Part shown: one piece after another, positions 35,730-45,056 of the stretch | Layout of the letters: every line of letters starts with the position of its first letter | How positions within the stretch are numbered: position 1 is the stretch's first letter | Assembly (NCBI GenBank): GCA_942492115.1 | Contig: CALODL010000010.1 | Coordinates: 1-64,000 of the forward strand | Length of the DNA: 64,000 nt | Direction: 5' to 3' | Source of the DNA: CALODL01 sp942492115 | GTDB taxonomy: Bacteria; Planctomycetota; Phycisphaerae; UBA1845; CAIVHJ01 | Translations under genes and position numbers: made by a program | The notes under the pieces: model-generated | Databases searched by the model: none | What the model was told of the DNA's origin: nothing | The model's input: only the letters and a program-made list of their open reading frames with translations

Positions 35730-36743
35730 TTAGTTCTGGTGTGTCATGATCGCCTGACGCACCCAAATCCCTTGCTCATAGCTGAAGCGCCGGAGAGCCA
35801 CACGGTCCTTGTTCAGCGGGCCATTGCCGCGAATGACGCGGTAGAACTCGTCCCAATCGGGCGTGCTGAAGCCCCAGTGCCCGGTCTTGTCATCACGCAC
35901 GGACAGGGGATCCTCGACGAGGTTCGGGTTGGGCTGTGACGGATCGTCCATGACCGGCCCCGGCAGATTGACTTTGAGCCCCAGTGCCTTGGCCGCAGGG
36001 GTGAAGCGGTCGACGAACTTCTGCCGCAACGTGTCGTTGGTCGCGGTCTTGATGCGCCAGCGCATCATGAGCGAACCGTGGGTCGATTCCTTGTCGGGCG
36101 GCCCGAAGAACATCAGGCACGGCCACCACCAGCGGTCGAAGGCAGACTGCATCATGGCCTTCTGGCGCGCCGTGCCGCTCATGAGCGTGAGAACCATTTC
36201 CTCACCGGACTTGAAATGGAAGGCCTCTTCCATGTTGATGCGTTTCATCGTCCGGATATAGGGCCCGTAGCTGCCCTCGGCGAGGGACTTCTGGTTCATG
36301 ATTGCCGCACCATCGACCAGCCACTGGATCGCGCACACATCCGCCCACGTGGGCGCGGGATAATTGAATACATTGTGGTACTTCGTGCGCCCTTCGCACA
36401 AGTCGCGCAGCATTTCATCACGCGGCTTGCCGAGATCCTCGGACACGCGGTAGAGCATCTGACCGTGGCCGACCTCGTCCTGGACCTTGGCCATGAGGGC
36501 CAGTTTCCGGCGCAACGAAGGTGCACGATTGATCCACTCTCCTTCAGGTAGTGCGCCCACGATTTCGGAATTGGCGTGGTGCTCGGCAACACGGAGCATT
36601 CCGAGGCGATAGTCCTCGGGCATGTAGTCTTCACGTTCGATCAATTCCCCCCGTGACACACGCTCCTCGAATTGCATCAACTGATGCGGATCTTCGGGAT
36701 GCTTCAGGTCCTGAGGGGGCTCATAGCCAGCACTGACGCTCAT
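35730..36743 (-). CDS. paaA: Phenylacetyl-CoA epoxidase catalytic subunit PaaA
   Basis: 337 residues from the ATG at 36743, which has AGAGGA five bases upstream. The di-iron ligands are visible: E and H of KVQDEVGHGQ and of MEEAFHF, in the four-helix ferritin-like fold. PaaA activates O2 and epoxidises the ring of phenylacetyl-CoA. The reductase PaaE that supplies electrons is not in the window. It leads a paaA-paaB unit separated from paaC-paaD by threonine synthase, the channel gene and the flotillin pair. Confidence 0.93.
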   Translation of the reverse strand: MSVSAGYEPPQDLKHPEDPHQLMQFEERVSRGELIEREDYMPEDYRLGMLRVAEHHANSEIVGALPEGEWINRAPSLRRKLALMAKVQDEVGHGQMLYRVSEDLGKPRDEMLRDLCEGRTKYHNVFNYPAPTWADVCAIQWLVDGAAIMNQKSLAEGSYGPYIRTMKRINMEEAFHFKSGEEMVLTLMSGTARQKAMMQSAFDRWWWPCLMFFGPPDKESTHGSLMMRWRIKTATNDTLRQKFVDRFTPAAKALGLKVNLPGPVMDDPSQPNPNLVEDPLSVRDDKTGHWGFSTPDWDEFYRVIRGNGPLNKDRVALRRFSYEQGIWVRQAIMTHQN

Positions 36744-37073
36744 GGGAATCCTCTTCACAAGGCCTTGGAGTACACAATCCATTTTATGTGATGAGCGTCC
36801 AACCGGCCACCCCCCTCGTCCTGCTCTGCGGAGATAGCGCTCACCCTTGCACGGGGCGCGCCTCGCCAGACATGGGCCGTGTCTCTCTGCGCTGGCCTGT
36901 GCAAATTGCTCAGCCCGTCGACCGCACCTCACGGGCCAGGAGACACCTGCGCTGCTGACCGCGCGGCCGTGCCCGCGGGCGCGATCGGCAGCAGCGTTTG
37001 CTGGACATCAGTCGCTATTGGGGATTAAATGAGCGCCAGCGTTGGCAACTTCATCCCTTACAGGAATTGACCC
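36744..37073. other. 330-base divergent intergenic region
   Basis: Between paaA (minus) and the exported TldD-like gene (plus). It should contain both promoters; no clear -10/-35 pair, operator or RNA gene was found. Confidence 0.5.
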
Positions 37074-38777
37074 ATGCGTTCATCGCTCGCCATCGGTTTC
37101 CCGGTGCTGCTGGTTCTCAGCAGCGTAGTGGAAAGTTCCTCAAACGCTCATGTGCTGTTGCAAGTCCTCGAAGAAGAACTGCAGTACGCGACCGAGAACC
37201 TCAAGACCGAGGATGGCACCGCCCCATACTACCTGGCATACACGATCACGGATGTCACGAGCCACTCGATCGGAGCTGAGCTGGGTGCGCTGTACAACGA
37301 TGACACCGGACACCAGCGCCTGCTCGACGTCGATGTCCGCGTTGGGGACTACACGGTCGACAACACTCACAAACTCCGCAGCGGCGGTATGGGCTTCGAT
37401 CCGTCCGATTTCATGGGGCGCGGAGCCACCCCGGTCAGCATCGAAAACGATTCCAGCGCTATCAAGCAGGCTATCTGGCTCGCTACGGATCGGAAGTTCA
37501 AGAGTGCCGTCAAGAAGTACCAGCGGGTACTGACCAACCTCAAGACCAAGGTTGAAGAGGAGGACAAGGCTGCTGACTTCTCGAAGGAACCGCCGAGCAA
37601 CTTCACTGAAGAACCGATCGAATTCAATCTCGATCACGCGGCGTGGGCTGATCGGCTGCGACGCGTGTCGAGACTGGCTCAGACATATCCACTCATCTAC
37701 AAGTCATCGGTCGCACTGCGTGCATCGGCCGAGAATCGCTTCATGGTCAGCAGTGAAGGCACGCGATTGCAAACCAGCCGTCCGCTGTTGCGTGTCGTGG
37801 TCTCGGCCTCGACCCGCGCCGAAGATGGCATGAACCTCAACCAATCGCACATCTTCAACACCGCCACAGGGGATGCACTCCCCACCGAAGAAGAACTTGC
37901 CACGGCCTTCAAGAAAGTCATCGAGCAGGTTCTTGCGCTGCGCGAGGCGCCACTGGTCGAGCCCTACACGGGTCCGGCAATCCTGCTCAACCGAGCCAGC
38001 GGCGTGTTCTTTCACGAAATCTTTGGCCATCGCATCGAAGGGCATCGCCAGAAGGATGTGGATGAGGGCCAGACATTCACGAAAATGATCGACCAGGAAG
38101 TATTGCCCCAGTTCCTGACGGTGCGCGACGATCCCACGCGACCCCGCTTCGGCGAGATCGACCTTCGCGGATTTTACAAGTACGACGACGAAGGCGTGCC
38201 CGCGCAAAACGTCACCCTGGTGGACAACGGCATCCTCAAGACCTTCCTGCTGTCTCGCTCGCCGGTCCAGGATTTTGTGCGGTCCAACGGCCACGGGCGG
38301 CGTGAGCCGGGCCAACGATGCGTGGCCCGCCAGGGTAATCTCATCGTCGAATCGACCAAGCGCGTGTCGTTCAGCACATTACGAGAACTGCTCATTGAGG
38401 AATGCAAGCAGCAGGACAAGCCCTATGGCCTGTTGTTCGAGGACATCACCGGCGGATTCACGACGACGCGACGACGCGGAGCACAATCGTTCAAGGTGCT
38501 GCCCGTCGTAGTCTATCGAATCTACGCGGACGGGCGCCCCGACGAACTCGTCCGCGGTGTCGACATCGTTGGCACACCACTGAGTTGCTTCTCCAAAATT
38601 ACGCACACTGCCGACGACGACGCGGTATTCAACGGATCCTGCGGAGCAGAGTCGGGGTGGGTCCCGGTCTCGGCCATTTCTCCCAGTGTGCTGGTATCTC
38701 AAATCGAGATCGAGAAACGGCAGCGGGCGCAAGACAAGCTACCACTCCTCGATCCGCCGATCGCCGAAGTGCAATGA
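37074..38777 (+). CDS. Exported TldD-family metalloprotease
   Basis: 567 residues. The N-terminus (MRSSLAIGFPVLLVLSSVV) looks like a signal peptide. The TldD zinc-site motif HEIFGHRIEGHR begins at H314, with the following R and the GFTTTRRRGAQSF segment typical of the family. Residues 1-290 form the N-terminal domain. Cytoplasmic TldD acts with TldE to trim microcin precursors, unfolded peptides and modified peptides; the export signal here is unusual. The next gene, 25 bases on, encodes a paralogue without the metal motif. Confidence 0.83.
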   Translation: MRSSLAIGFPVLLVLSSVVESSSNAHVLLQVLEEELQYATENLKTEDGTAPYYLAYTITDVTSHSIGAELGALYNDDTGHQRLLDVDVRVGDYTVDNTHKLRSGGMGFDPSDFMGRGATPVSIENDSSAIKQAIWLATDRKFKSAVKKYQRVLTNLKTKVEEEDKAADFSKEPPSNFTEEPIEFNLDHAAWADRLRRVSRLAQTYPLIYKSSVALRASAENRFMVSSEGTRLQTSRPLLRVVVSASTRAEDGMNLNQSHIFNTATGDALPTEEELATAFKKVIEQVLALREAPLVEPYTGPAILLNRASGVFFHEIFGHRIEGHRQKDVDEGQTFTKMIDQEVLPQFLTVRDDPTRPRFGEIDLRGFYKYDDEGVPAQNVTLVDNGILKTFLLSRSPVQDFVRSNGHGRREPGQRCVARQGNLIVESTKRVSFSTLRELLIEECKQQDKPYGLLFEDITGGFTTTRRRGAQSFKVLPVVVYRIYADGRPDELVRGVDIVGTPLSCFSKITHTADDDAVFNGSCGAESGWVPVSAISPSVLVSQIEIEKRQRAQDKLPLLDPPIAEVQ

Positions 38778-38802
38778 GCCTGACCTTCCCAGGAGTCCTG
38801 AA

Positions 38803-40548
38803 ATGACCGTCTGTTCACTGACATTGTCCCTGGCCCTTCTGGCACAAACAGCGGACCCGTCATCCGACATCATCGCCGACAACGATGTCGTCATGCGGGC
38901 ACTGGTCGATGAGATGCAACGGTCCATGACGCTGCAGATGGAAGATCTGCAAAAGCCTTATTTCATACAATACACCGTCGATGACGACATCACATACCAG
39001 ATGTCCGCGAGCTACGGGGCCATCACGACATTCAATCGCGACCGCTCGCGTTCATTCCTCGGCCAGGTCCGCGTCGGCTCGCCGGAACTGGACAATACGA
39101 ATTTTGCAGGCGGACGCATGTTCCGTTTTGGTGGTGGGAGCGGCGGCCGAGCGGCCCTGCCACTTGATGACGACTACATGGCCATTCGGCAGGCCATCTG
39201 GTGGGCCACGGACAACATGTACAAGCAGGCTGTCGAGACCCTGACTCGCAAGCAAGCCTACATGGAAGACAAGCAGCTCGAGGACCGGCCCGATGACCTT
39301 GTGCCGTCCAAGCCCTCCGAACATCTCGACCCGGGCGCTGAAGTCCATTTTGACCAAGCTGCCTGGCGCGCCCATGTCAAGACGCTGTCCGCGGTCTTTT
39401 CGCAGTATCCCATCGTCCAGGACTCCAACGTCCGCCTGCTGATCGGTGGCGGTAACACCTATGTGGCCAATTCGGCAGGCACACGGGTGCGCAAGAACGA
39501 CCATGGCGTGCTACTGATCATAACGGCCGAGACGCAGGCCGAAGACGGTATGCGCATATCAGATGGCTTGTCTTATTCGGGCGAGACGACAAACGATCTC
39601 CCGGCAGTCGAAGCGATCCTCAAGGATATCGCCAACATGGTCACAGGACTCGATGCCGCGCGAAACGCGCCGTACCTCGAAAGCTACAGTGGGCCAGTTC
39701 TGTTCGACGGTCACGCATCGTGCCAGATGTTCCAGTCGCTGATCTCGACTGCCATCGCCGGCAGCGTCGAACCCGTCGGCTCGCAGCGTCGGTCGATGAG
39801 CGCCAGCGGCAACATGGAGAAAAAACTCAACAAACGCATCCTGCCCAAGTCGTTCCAGATCTATGATGATCCGACTATCAAGAAACACGGCGACCATTTG
39901 CTGTTTGGCCACTATGTTTACGATGACGAGGGTGTGCCTGCAGAACGGGTGACGATTGTCGAGAACGGTGTGCTCAAGTCCCTGGTCATGTCACAGGTTC
40001 CCACGAAGAAACTGACCGGCAGCAACGGTCATGCACGCCGCAGCGGCGACGGCGGGCTGGCGCGGGCGGCTATCGCGAACCTGTTCATCGTCGATGACAA
40101 GGGTAAGTCAATGGACGAACTCAAAGCCGAGCTCATCGAAGCGGCCGAAGATGCCGACCTCGAGTACGGCATCCTGATCAAATCCTTGAGGTCGGCCGGC
40201 ATCGCTTCGAGCCAATCAGATCTCATGTCGTTTTTCATGCGCGCCCAACGTCGCGGGGCGCCGTCTCTGGGCGATCCGGTGTTCGCGTACAAAGTCTATG
40301 TCGAGGATGGCCGCGAAGAACTCATTCGTGGTCTGGAGTTCGCCCCCGTGGAAGCTCGAGAGTTGAAGAACATCATGGCCGCTGGCAACACGCAGGTCGT
40401 GCATAATTATGTCGGGTTCGGCACGACGGGGACGACCCCGGCCACGTCGATCATCGCCCCGGCGGTACTCTTCGAGGAGTTGGAACTGGCCAAGATCGAG
40501 CAAGAGAAGGACAAGCTACCGATCCTGAAAGCACCTGTCGCACGCTAG
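38803..40548 (+). CDS. Exported TldE/PmbA-like paralogue without the metal site
   Basis: 581 residues from the ATG at 38803 (AGGAG seven bases upstream). The first 20 residues (MTVCSLTLSLALLAQTADPS) look like a signal peptide. It aligns with the preceding protein throughout (YVDDEGVPAERVTIVENGVLKSLVMS against YDDEGVPAQNVTLVDNGILKTFLLS), but where the partner has HEIFGHRIEGHR this one has CQMFQSLISTAIAG. In TldD/TldE the heterodimer has one catalytic and one structural subunit, so this is the likely non-catalytic partner. Confidence 0.82.
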   Translation: MTVCSLTLSLALLAQTADPSSDIIADNDVVMRALVDEMQRSMTLQMEDLQKPYFIQYTVDDDITYQMSASYGAITTFNRDRSRSFLGQVRVGSPELDNTNFAGGRMFRFGGGSGGRAALPLDDDYMAIRQAIWWATDNMYKQAVETLTRKQAYMEDKQLEDRPDDLVPSKPSEHLDPGAEVHFDQAAWRAHVKTLSAVFSQYPIVQDSNVRLLIGGGNTYVANSAGTRVRKNDHGVLLIITAETQAEDGMRISDGLSYSGETTNDLPAVEAILKDIANMVTGLDAARNAPYLESYSGPVLFDGHASCQMFQSLISTAIAGSVEPVGSQRRSMSASGNMEKKLNKRILPKSFQIYDDPTIKKHGDHLLFGHYVYDDEGVPAERVTIVENGVLKSLVMSQVPTKKLTGSNGHARRSGDGGLARAAIANLFIVDDKGKSMDELKAELIEAAEDADLEYGILIKSLRSAGIASSQSDLMSFFMRAQRRGAPSLGDPVFAYKVYVEDGREELIRGLEFAPVEARELKNIMAAGNTQVVHNYVGFGTTGTTPATSIIAPAVLFEELELAKIEQEKDKLPILKAPVAR

Positions 40549-40572
40549 ACCCGGGAACCACTGGAACAACCC

Positions 40573-40869
40573 ATGGCGGATACACCACCCTACGAATCCG
40601 TGTGCATCTACATCGCACATGTCCTTGTCGATCGCGCCGATGGACCGACCAAGATCTATTGTTTCGTCCCGGCGCCGTCGGAATCCGCGGCCGACGTACG
40701 GCTCCGCGAGGCACTCGCGAGCCGCAACCTCAAGTACAAAGCGACGGAATTCATTAAGTCATACTGGGACTACGAATGGGATACCAAGAAGCTCCAGAAG
40801 CAATATGATCGTCTCGCCGAAGAGGCATACAAGTCGCGTGAAGTGACCATCGCTGACCTGGATGCATGA
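40573..40869 (+). CDS. Conserved-looking hypothetical protein
   Basis: 98 residues starting MADTPPYESVCIYIAHVL. Soluble, charged, with no signal peptide or membrane helix; the C-terminal third is helical (KSYWDYEWDTKKLQKQYDRLAEEAY). It sits 24 bases after the TldE-like gene and 57 before the thiolase, so it is likely part of the same transcript. I do not recognise the family. Confidence 0.6.
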   Translation: MADTPPYESVCIYIAHVLVDRADGPTKIYCFVPAPSESAADVRLREALASRNLKYKATEFIKSYWDYEWDTKKLQKQYDRLAEEAYKSREVTIADLDA

Positions 40870-40926
40870 GCAACCGGAACAGGCCACCAACCGCACACCC
40901 ACGAATGCATACCGAGGACACCGCAC

Positions 40927-42123
40927 ATGAGAAGAGCAGCAATTGTCACCGCCCTGCGCACGCCGATCGGCCGTTATGGAGGCGCATTGAGCGCAGTGCG
41001 CCCAGACGACCTTGCGGCCCTGGTCATCCGCAGTGTTGTCGAGCGCAGCGGCATCAACTCGGCTCGAATCGATGACATTTATTTCGGCGCCGCCAACCAG
41101 GCTGGCGAGGATAACCGCAACGTGGCGCGGATGGCAGCACTGCTCGCCGAACTCCCCGAGTCAATCCCCGGCAGTACCGTTAACCGGCTGTGTGCCTCCA
41201 GCCTGGATGCCATCAACATCTGTGCCCGCATGATCGAAGCCAACCATGGCGACATCATGATCGCAGGAGGCGTGGAGAGCATGTCGCGGGCCCCGTTCGT
41301 CGTGGCCAAGGGAACGACTGCGTTCTCGAGAACCGCCGAGATGTACGACACCACAATAGGCTGGCGCTTCACGAACCCCAGGCTGGCTCAGATGCACCAG
41401 CCGTTCTCGATGGGTGAAACAGCAGAGAACGTGGCGCAGCGTTATGAACTGACCCGCCTCGAACAGGATGAATTTGCAGTCACCAGCCAGGCCCGCTGTG
41501 CGACGGCGGTCAGAGCCGGTCGTTTTCTCGACGAGATCGTCGCCGTACCCGTGCCCCAGCGTAAGGGCGATCCCGTGATCGTCGAAAAGGATGAGCATCC
41601 ACGTCCCGACACGACCCTCGAAGCTCTGGGGAAACTTCGACCCGCCTTTGCCAGAGACGGTACGGTCACGGCCGGCAACGCCTCCGGTGTCAACGATGGC
41701 GCTGCAGCACTGCTGCTGGTCGAAGAGGAGCTGGCCCGCGAACAGGGTTTCGAGATCCTTGCGATCGTTGGCCCGTCGGCATCCGCTGGAGTCACTCCTG
41801 ATATGATGGGGCTTGGTCCAATACCGGCTACCCGCAAAGCCCTCGACCGCGCCGGACTGACCGTTGACGACCTCGACGTCATCGAACTCAACGAGGCGTT
41901 CGCTTCCCAGTCGCTGGTCTGTCTGCGCGAACTGGGACTCGACCCGGAAAAGGTCAATCCCAACGGGGGTGCCATCGCCCTCGGTCATCCACTGGGTTGC
42001 AGCGGTGCACGCATTGCGACGACTTTGATTCACGAAATGAACCGCGGTAACGCCAAACGCGGACTGGCGACGATGTGCGTTGGCGTCGGCCAGGGTGTTG
42101 CGACATTGTTCTACCGCGACTGA
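40927..42123 (+). CDS. Acetyl-CoA C-acyltransferase (thiolase), beta-ketoadipyl-CoA thiolase-like
   Basis: 398 residues. Nucleophile Cys89 lies in NRLCASSLDAI, the His in GHPLGCSGARI and the second Cys in TMCVGVGQG. It cleaves a 3-oxoacyl-CoA with CoA to acetyl-CoA and a shortened acyl-CoA. Given the paa genes around it, a role in the last step (3-oxoadipyl-CoA to succinyl-CoA and acetyl-CoA, PaaJ) or in 2,3-didehydro-adipyl-CoA processing is likely, but generic FadA function cannot be excluded. Its 3' end overlaps the convergent dehydrogenase gene by 13 bases. Confidence 0.9.
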   Translation: MRRAAIVTALRTPIGRYGGALSAVRPDDLAALVIRSVVERSGINSARIDDIYFGAANQAGEDNRNVARMAALLAELPESIPGSTVNRLCASSLDAINICARMIEANHGDIMIAGGVESMSRAPFVVAKGTTAFSRTAEMYDTTIGWRFTNPRLAQMHQPFSMGETAENVAQRYELTRLEQDEFAVTSQARCATAVRAGRFLDEIVAVPVPQRKGDPVIVEKDEHPRPDTTLEALGKLRPAFARDGTVTAGNASGVNDGAAALLLVEEELAREQGFEILAIVGPSASAGVTPDMMGLGPIPATRKALDRAGLTVDDLDVIELNEAFASQSLVCLRELGLDPEKVNPNGGAIALGHPLGCSGARIATTLIHEMNRGNAKRGLATMCVGVGQGVATLFYRD

Positions 42124-43343
42124 GCACGATTCACAGCGGCACCGTATCGATCTGCCGGCGCAAATCGGTCGTCGTCGACTGTCTCGTTCAGAGCCGTCAG
42201 CACGGCTCCCACGCGCGCATGGCCCAATGCAGCCGCCCATTCCAGGAGCCCGCGCGGATAGTTCGTGCCCTTCTGCATGGCCAGGTCGATGTCCGCATCT
42301 GTCGCCACCCCTTCTTGAGCTGCAAGGGCCGCCTCATTCATCAGGGCGCACAGAATGCGCGCAAAGACATATCCTGACTCGGCCTTGATGGAGTAACCAC
42401 CGGCCCTGGCAAGGTCGGACAACGCTGCACGAACGGCCACGGGAATGTCGAACCCGCGACACTCGGAACGCAATCCGAGTTTGACCTCGTCGCCACGATA
42501 GACGTACACACCCTCACCGGTCTTGCGGCCCAGCTTGCCCTGTTGAACGAGCGACGCCTGGATCGGCGACGGCTTGAAGCGTGACGGCTCGCCTGACTGG
42601 ACGTACACGCTGCAGGTCACAGCGTAGTTGATGTCGATCCCCACGAGGTCCATCAACTCGAATGGTCCCATGCGGAACCCGCCGACCTCTTTCATCACCA
42701 GATCGATGCTGAACGGATCACCGCGGCCCTCTTCGACGATACGCAGGGCCTCGAGATAGTATGGCCGCGCCACGCGGTTGACAATGAAGCCGGGCGTATC
42801 CTTGACCCGCACCGCGGTCTTGCCCCAGGCGACGGCGAGATCAAACACGCGCTGTACGGCAGCGGGCTGTGTGCCGCGTCCGGCGATGACTTCGACCAGA
42901 GGCATCAGTGGTGCCGGATTGAAGAAATGCATGCCACATACGCGCTCCGGAGCGCCCAACTGTTCTCCAAGTTGACTGACCGACAGGGACGACGTGTTGC
43001 TGGCAATGACCCCCGTCGGCCCCAGAAGACGCAGCACTTTCGACAACACGGCAACCTTGGCTTCCATCTTCTCGACAATGGCCTCGATCACCACGGTGCA
43101 ATCGGCAAGGTCCTGGGGCGCGCCACTTGGATGCAGCCGCGCTGCGCAGGCCTCTGCCTGCTCGACCGTAAGCTTGCCCTTCTCGACCAGCCGCGCAAAC
43201 CGCTTGGCGATGCCGGCGATCGCCCGTTCAGCCGTCGCCAGGTCAACCTCCAGAACCCGAACAACATGGCCGCACGTCGCCGCCACCTGCGCAATCCCCG
43301 CCCCCATGGTTCCACCGCCAATGACTCCGATGATTTCGCTCAT
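42111..43343 (-). CDS. 3-hydroxyacyl-CoA dehydrogenase, PaaH-like
   Basis: 410 residues. The NAD-binding Rossmann start is IGVIGGGTMGAGIAQVA, the catalytic His is in GMHFFNPAPLMPLVEV, and DTPGFIVNRVARPYYLEAL opens the C-terminal domain. A second, partial C-terminal domain follows (YSIKAESGYVFARILCALMNEA), making it about 120 residues longer than simple 280-residue enzymes, as in PaaH/PaaC types. It oxidises 3-hydroxyadipyl-CoA or a similar acyl-CoA. The last gene of the POT-crotonase operon. Confidence 0.9.
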   Translation of the reverse strand: MSEIIGVIGGGTMGAGIAQVAATCGHVVRVLEVDLATAERAIAGIAKRFARLVEKGKLTVEQAEACAARLHPSGAPQDLADCTVVIEAIVEKMEAKVAVLSKVLRLLGPTGVIASNTSSLSVSQLGEQLGAPERVCGMHFFNPAPLMPLVEVIAGRGTQPAAVQRVFDLAVAWGKTAVRVKDTPGFIVNRVARPYYLEALRIVEEGRGDPFSIDLVMKEVGGFRMGPFELMDLVGIDINYAVTCSVYVQSGEPSRFKPSPIQASLVQQGKLGRKTGEGVYVYRGDEVKLGLRSECRGFDIPVAVRAALSDLARAGGYSIKAESGYVFARILCALMNEAALAAQEGVATDADIDLAMQKGTNYPRGLLEWAAALGHARVGAVLTALNETVDDDRFAPADRYGAAVNRAQSR

Positions 43344-43415
43344 GTCCGTGGTAACCCTCGCATGGTACGGTGTGGTGATGCAGCCCAGTCATCGGGCTCT
43401 CGACGCCCCCTCGGT

Positions 43416-44239
43416 CTACATCTGCAGGATGTCGCGCGCAACTAACTCCCCCTTGAACTCCGGCGTGCGCTTCTCGATGAACGCCCGCACTCCTTCGAAG
43501 TGATCCTTGGTCTTGCCGGCCGTCTCCTGAACAAACGCCTCGGCCTCGAGTTGCTCCTCGAGCGTATTGTCGAACGTCTGGTTCAGCAGGCGCTTGGTCA
43601 ATCCTAAGGCCCGCGTCGGCATCGCCGCCAGTTGATGCGCCCAGGCATGCGCGGCGTCACTCAATTCGTCATCGGCAACGACCTTGTTGGTCAACCCGAG
43701 GCGCAGGGCGTCGGCCGCATTCACCCGGTCTCCCGTGAAACACAACTCCATGGCCTGCCCCAAACCGACAAGCCGCGGTAACGTAAAAGTGCTGCCGCTG
43801 TCAGGAATCAGGCCTACATTGACGAACACCTCGATCAGCTTAGCGCCCTCCGCCATGACCCGCAGATCACAGGCCAACGCCAGACTGCATCCGGCGCCTG
43901 CTGCTACGCCGTTGATGGCTGCGATAATGGGTTTCTCGATTTGCCGCATCTTGAGGATGACCGGGTTGTACCCTTGCGCAGGCGCTTGCCGAGCACCGGC
44001 ACGAAGTCCCCGACATACTGGCCCTCCAGATCCTTGAGGTCCTGACCCGAACAGAATGCCTTACCTGCCCCAGTGATGACCACGGCGCGTACCGCTGCAT
44101 CCTTGTCACTATTCTTGAGCGCCGCAAGCAACTCGTCAGTCATGCGCTCGTTGAAGGCATTGAACACATCGGGACGGTTGAGCGTTATGGTTGCCACACT
44201 GCCATCAACCAGGTACGTAATCGTTTCGTAGTCAGCCAT
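43416..44239 (-). CDS. Enoyl-CoA hydratase/isomerase, PaaG-like (one frameshift near 43970)
   Basis: About 274 residues when one G is added to a GGG run near 43970: the first frame ends ...LGKRLRKG and the next continues YNPVILKMRQIEKPIIAAI. The crotonase motifs are FCSGQDLKDLEG and GVAAGAGCSLALACDLRVMAEG (oxyanion hole), and VNVGLIPDSGSTFTLPRLVG. In the paa pathway PaaG isomerises the ring 1,2-epoxide to the oxepin and shifts a double bond; the DSGST segment in place of the usual GAGGTQ resembles PaaG more than PaaF. Three crotonase genes lie in a row here. Confidence 0.8.
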
Positions 44240-44253
44240 AGGAGATCTCCGAG

Positions 44254-45024
44254 CTACTTGCCCTTGAATTGTGGCCGCCTCTTTTCAAAAAAGGCCCGCA
44301 TGCCTTCTTTCTGGTCCTCGGACGCAAACAGCATATAGAACAGTTTTCGCTCATACTCGAGGCCGTCGGACAACGACATTTCGAACGCCTTCAGCACTGA
44401 CTCTTTGGCCAGCCTCAACGCCAGTGGTGGCTTGGTACACAGCTCGCGAGCCACTCCCAGGGCGACGTCATAGAAATTCTCTTTGGGCACAACACGAGAG
44501 ACCAGGCCGGCGTCACGCGCTTCATGGGCCGTCAAGAAGCGCCCCCCCAGCACCACGTCCATAGCAATGGCCTTACCGACCGCGCGGGTCATACGCTGCG
44601 TTCCTCCGGCACCAGGGATCACCCCAATATTGATCTCGGGCTGACCGAACCGCGCCGATTCCGAAGCGATGATGATGTCACACAGCATGGCCAGCTCGCA
44701 ACCGCCGCCGAGGGCATAGCCACTGACGGCAGCGACGATGGGCTTCGAGATACGCTTGATGCGCTCCCACCGTGCGAACTGATTGCGCTCGTACATATCG
44801 AAGGCCGACGCCTCGGCCATGTCCTTGATATCTGCTCCCGCAGCCCACACGCGTTCGCTTCCAGACAGCAGGATGGCATAGATCTCCGGATCATTGTCGT
44901 ATGCGTCGAGCTGATCGACGAGTTGTTTCATGAGGTCGAGACTGAGTGCGTTGAGCACATCTGGCCGGTTAAGCTTGATGATGCCCACGTGACCATCGCG
45001 TTCTGCCAGGATGGGCTCGGACAT
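44254..45024 (-). CDS. Enoyl-CoA hydratase, PaaF-like
   Basis: 256 residues from the ATG at 45024, with GGAGGA six bases upstream. The hydratase Glu pair is in GYALGGGCELAMLCD and PEINIGVIPGAGGTQRM. The oxyanion hole is AAGADIKDM. It hydrates 2,3-enoyl-CoA, in the paa pathway 2,3-dehydroadipyl-CoA. It lies 32 bases after the upstream crotonase gene and 14 before the PaaG-like one. Confidence 0.9.
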   Translation of the reverse strand: MSEPILAERDGHVGIIKLNRPDVLNALSLDLMKQLVDQLDAYDNDPEIYAILLSGSERVWAAGADIKDMAEASAFDMYERNQFARWERIKRISKPIVAAVSGYALGGGCELAMLCDIIIASESARFGQPEINIGVIPGAGGTQRMTRAVGKAIAMDVVLGGRFLTAHEARDAGLVSRVVPKENFYDVALGVARELCTKPPLALRLAKESVLKAFEMSLSDGLEYERKLFYMLFASEDQKEGMRAFFEKRRPQFKGK

Positions 45025-45056
45025 GACGTTTCCTCCGTTTCGTGAACGACAACAAC

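Noticed and set aside
42111..42123. Thirteen-base overlap of the convergent thiolase and dehydrogenase genes considered as regulatory antisense
   Set aside because: Short 3' overlaps of convergent genes are common in compact genomes, and both reading frames end normally.
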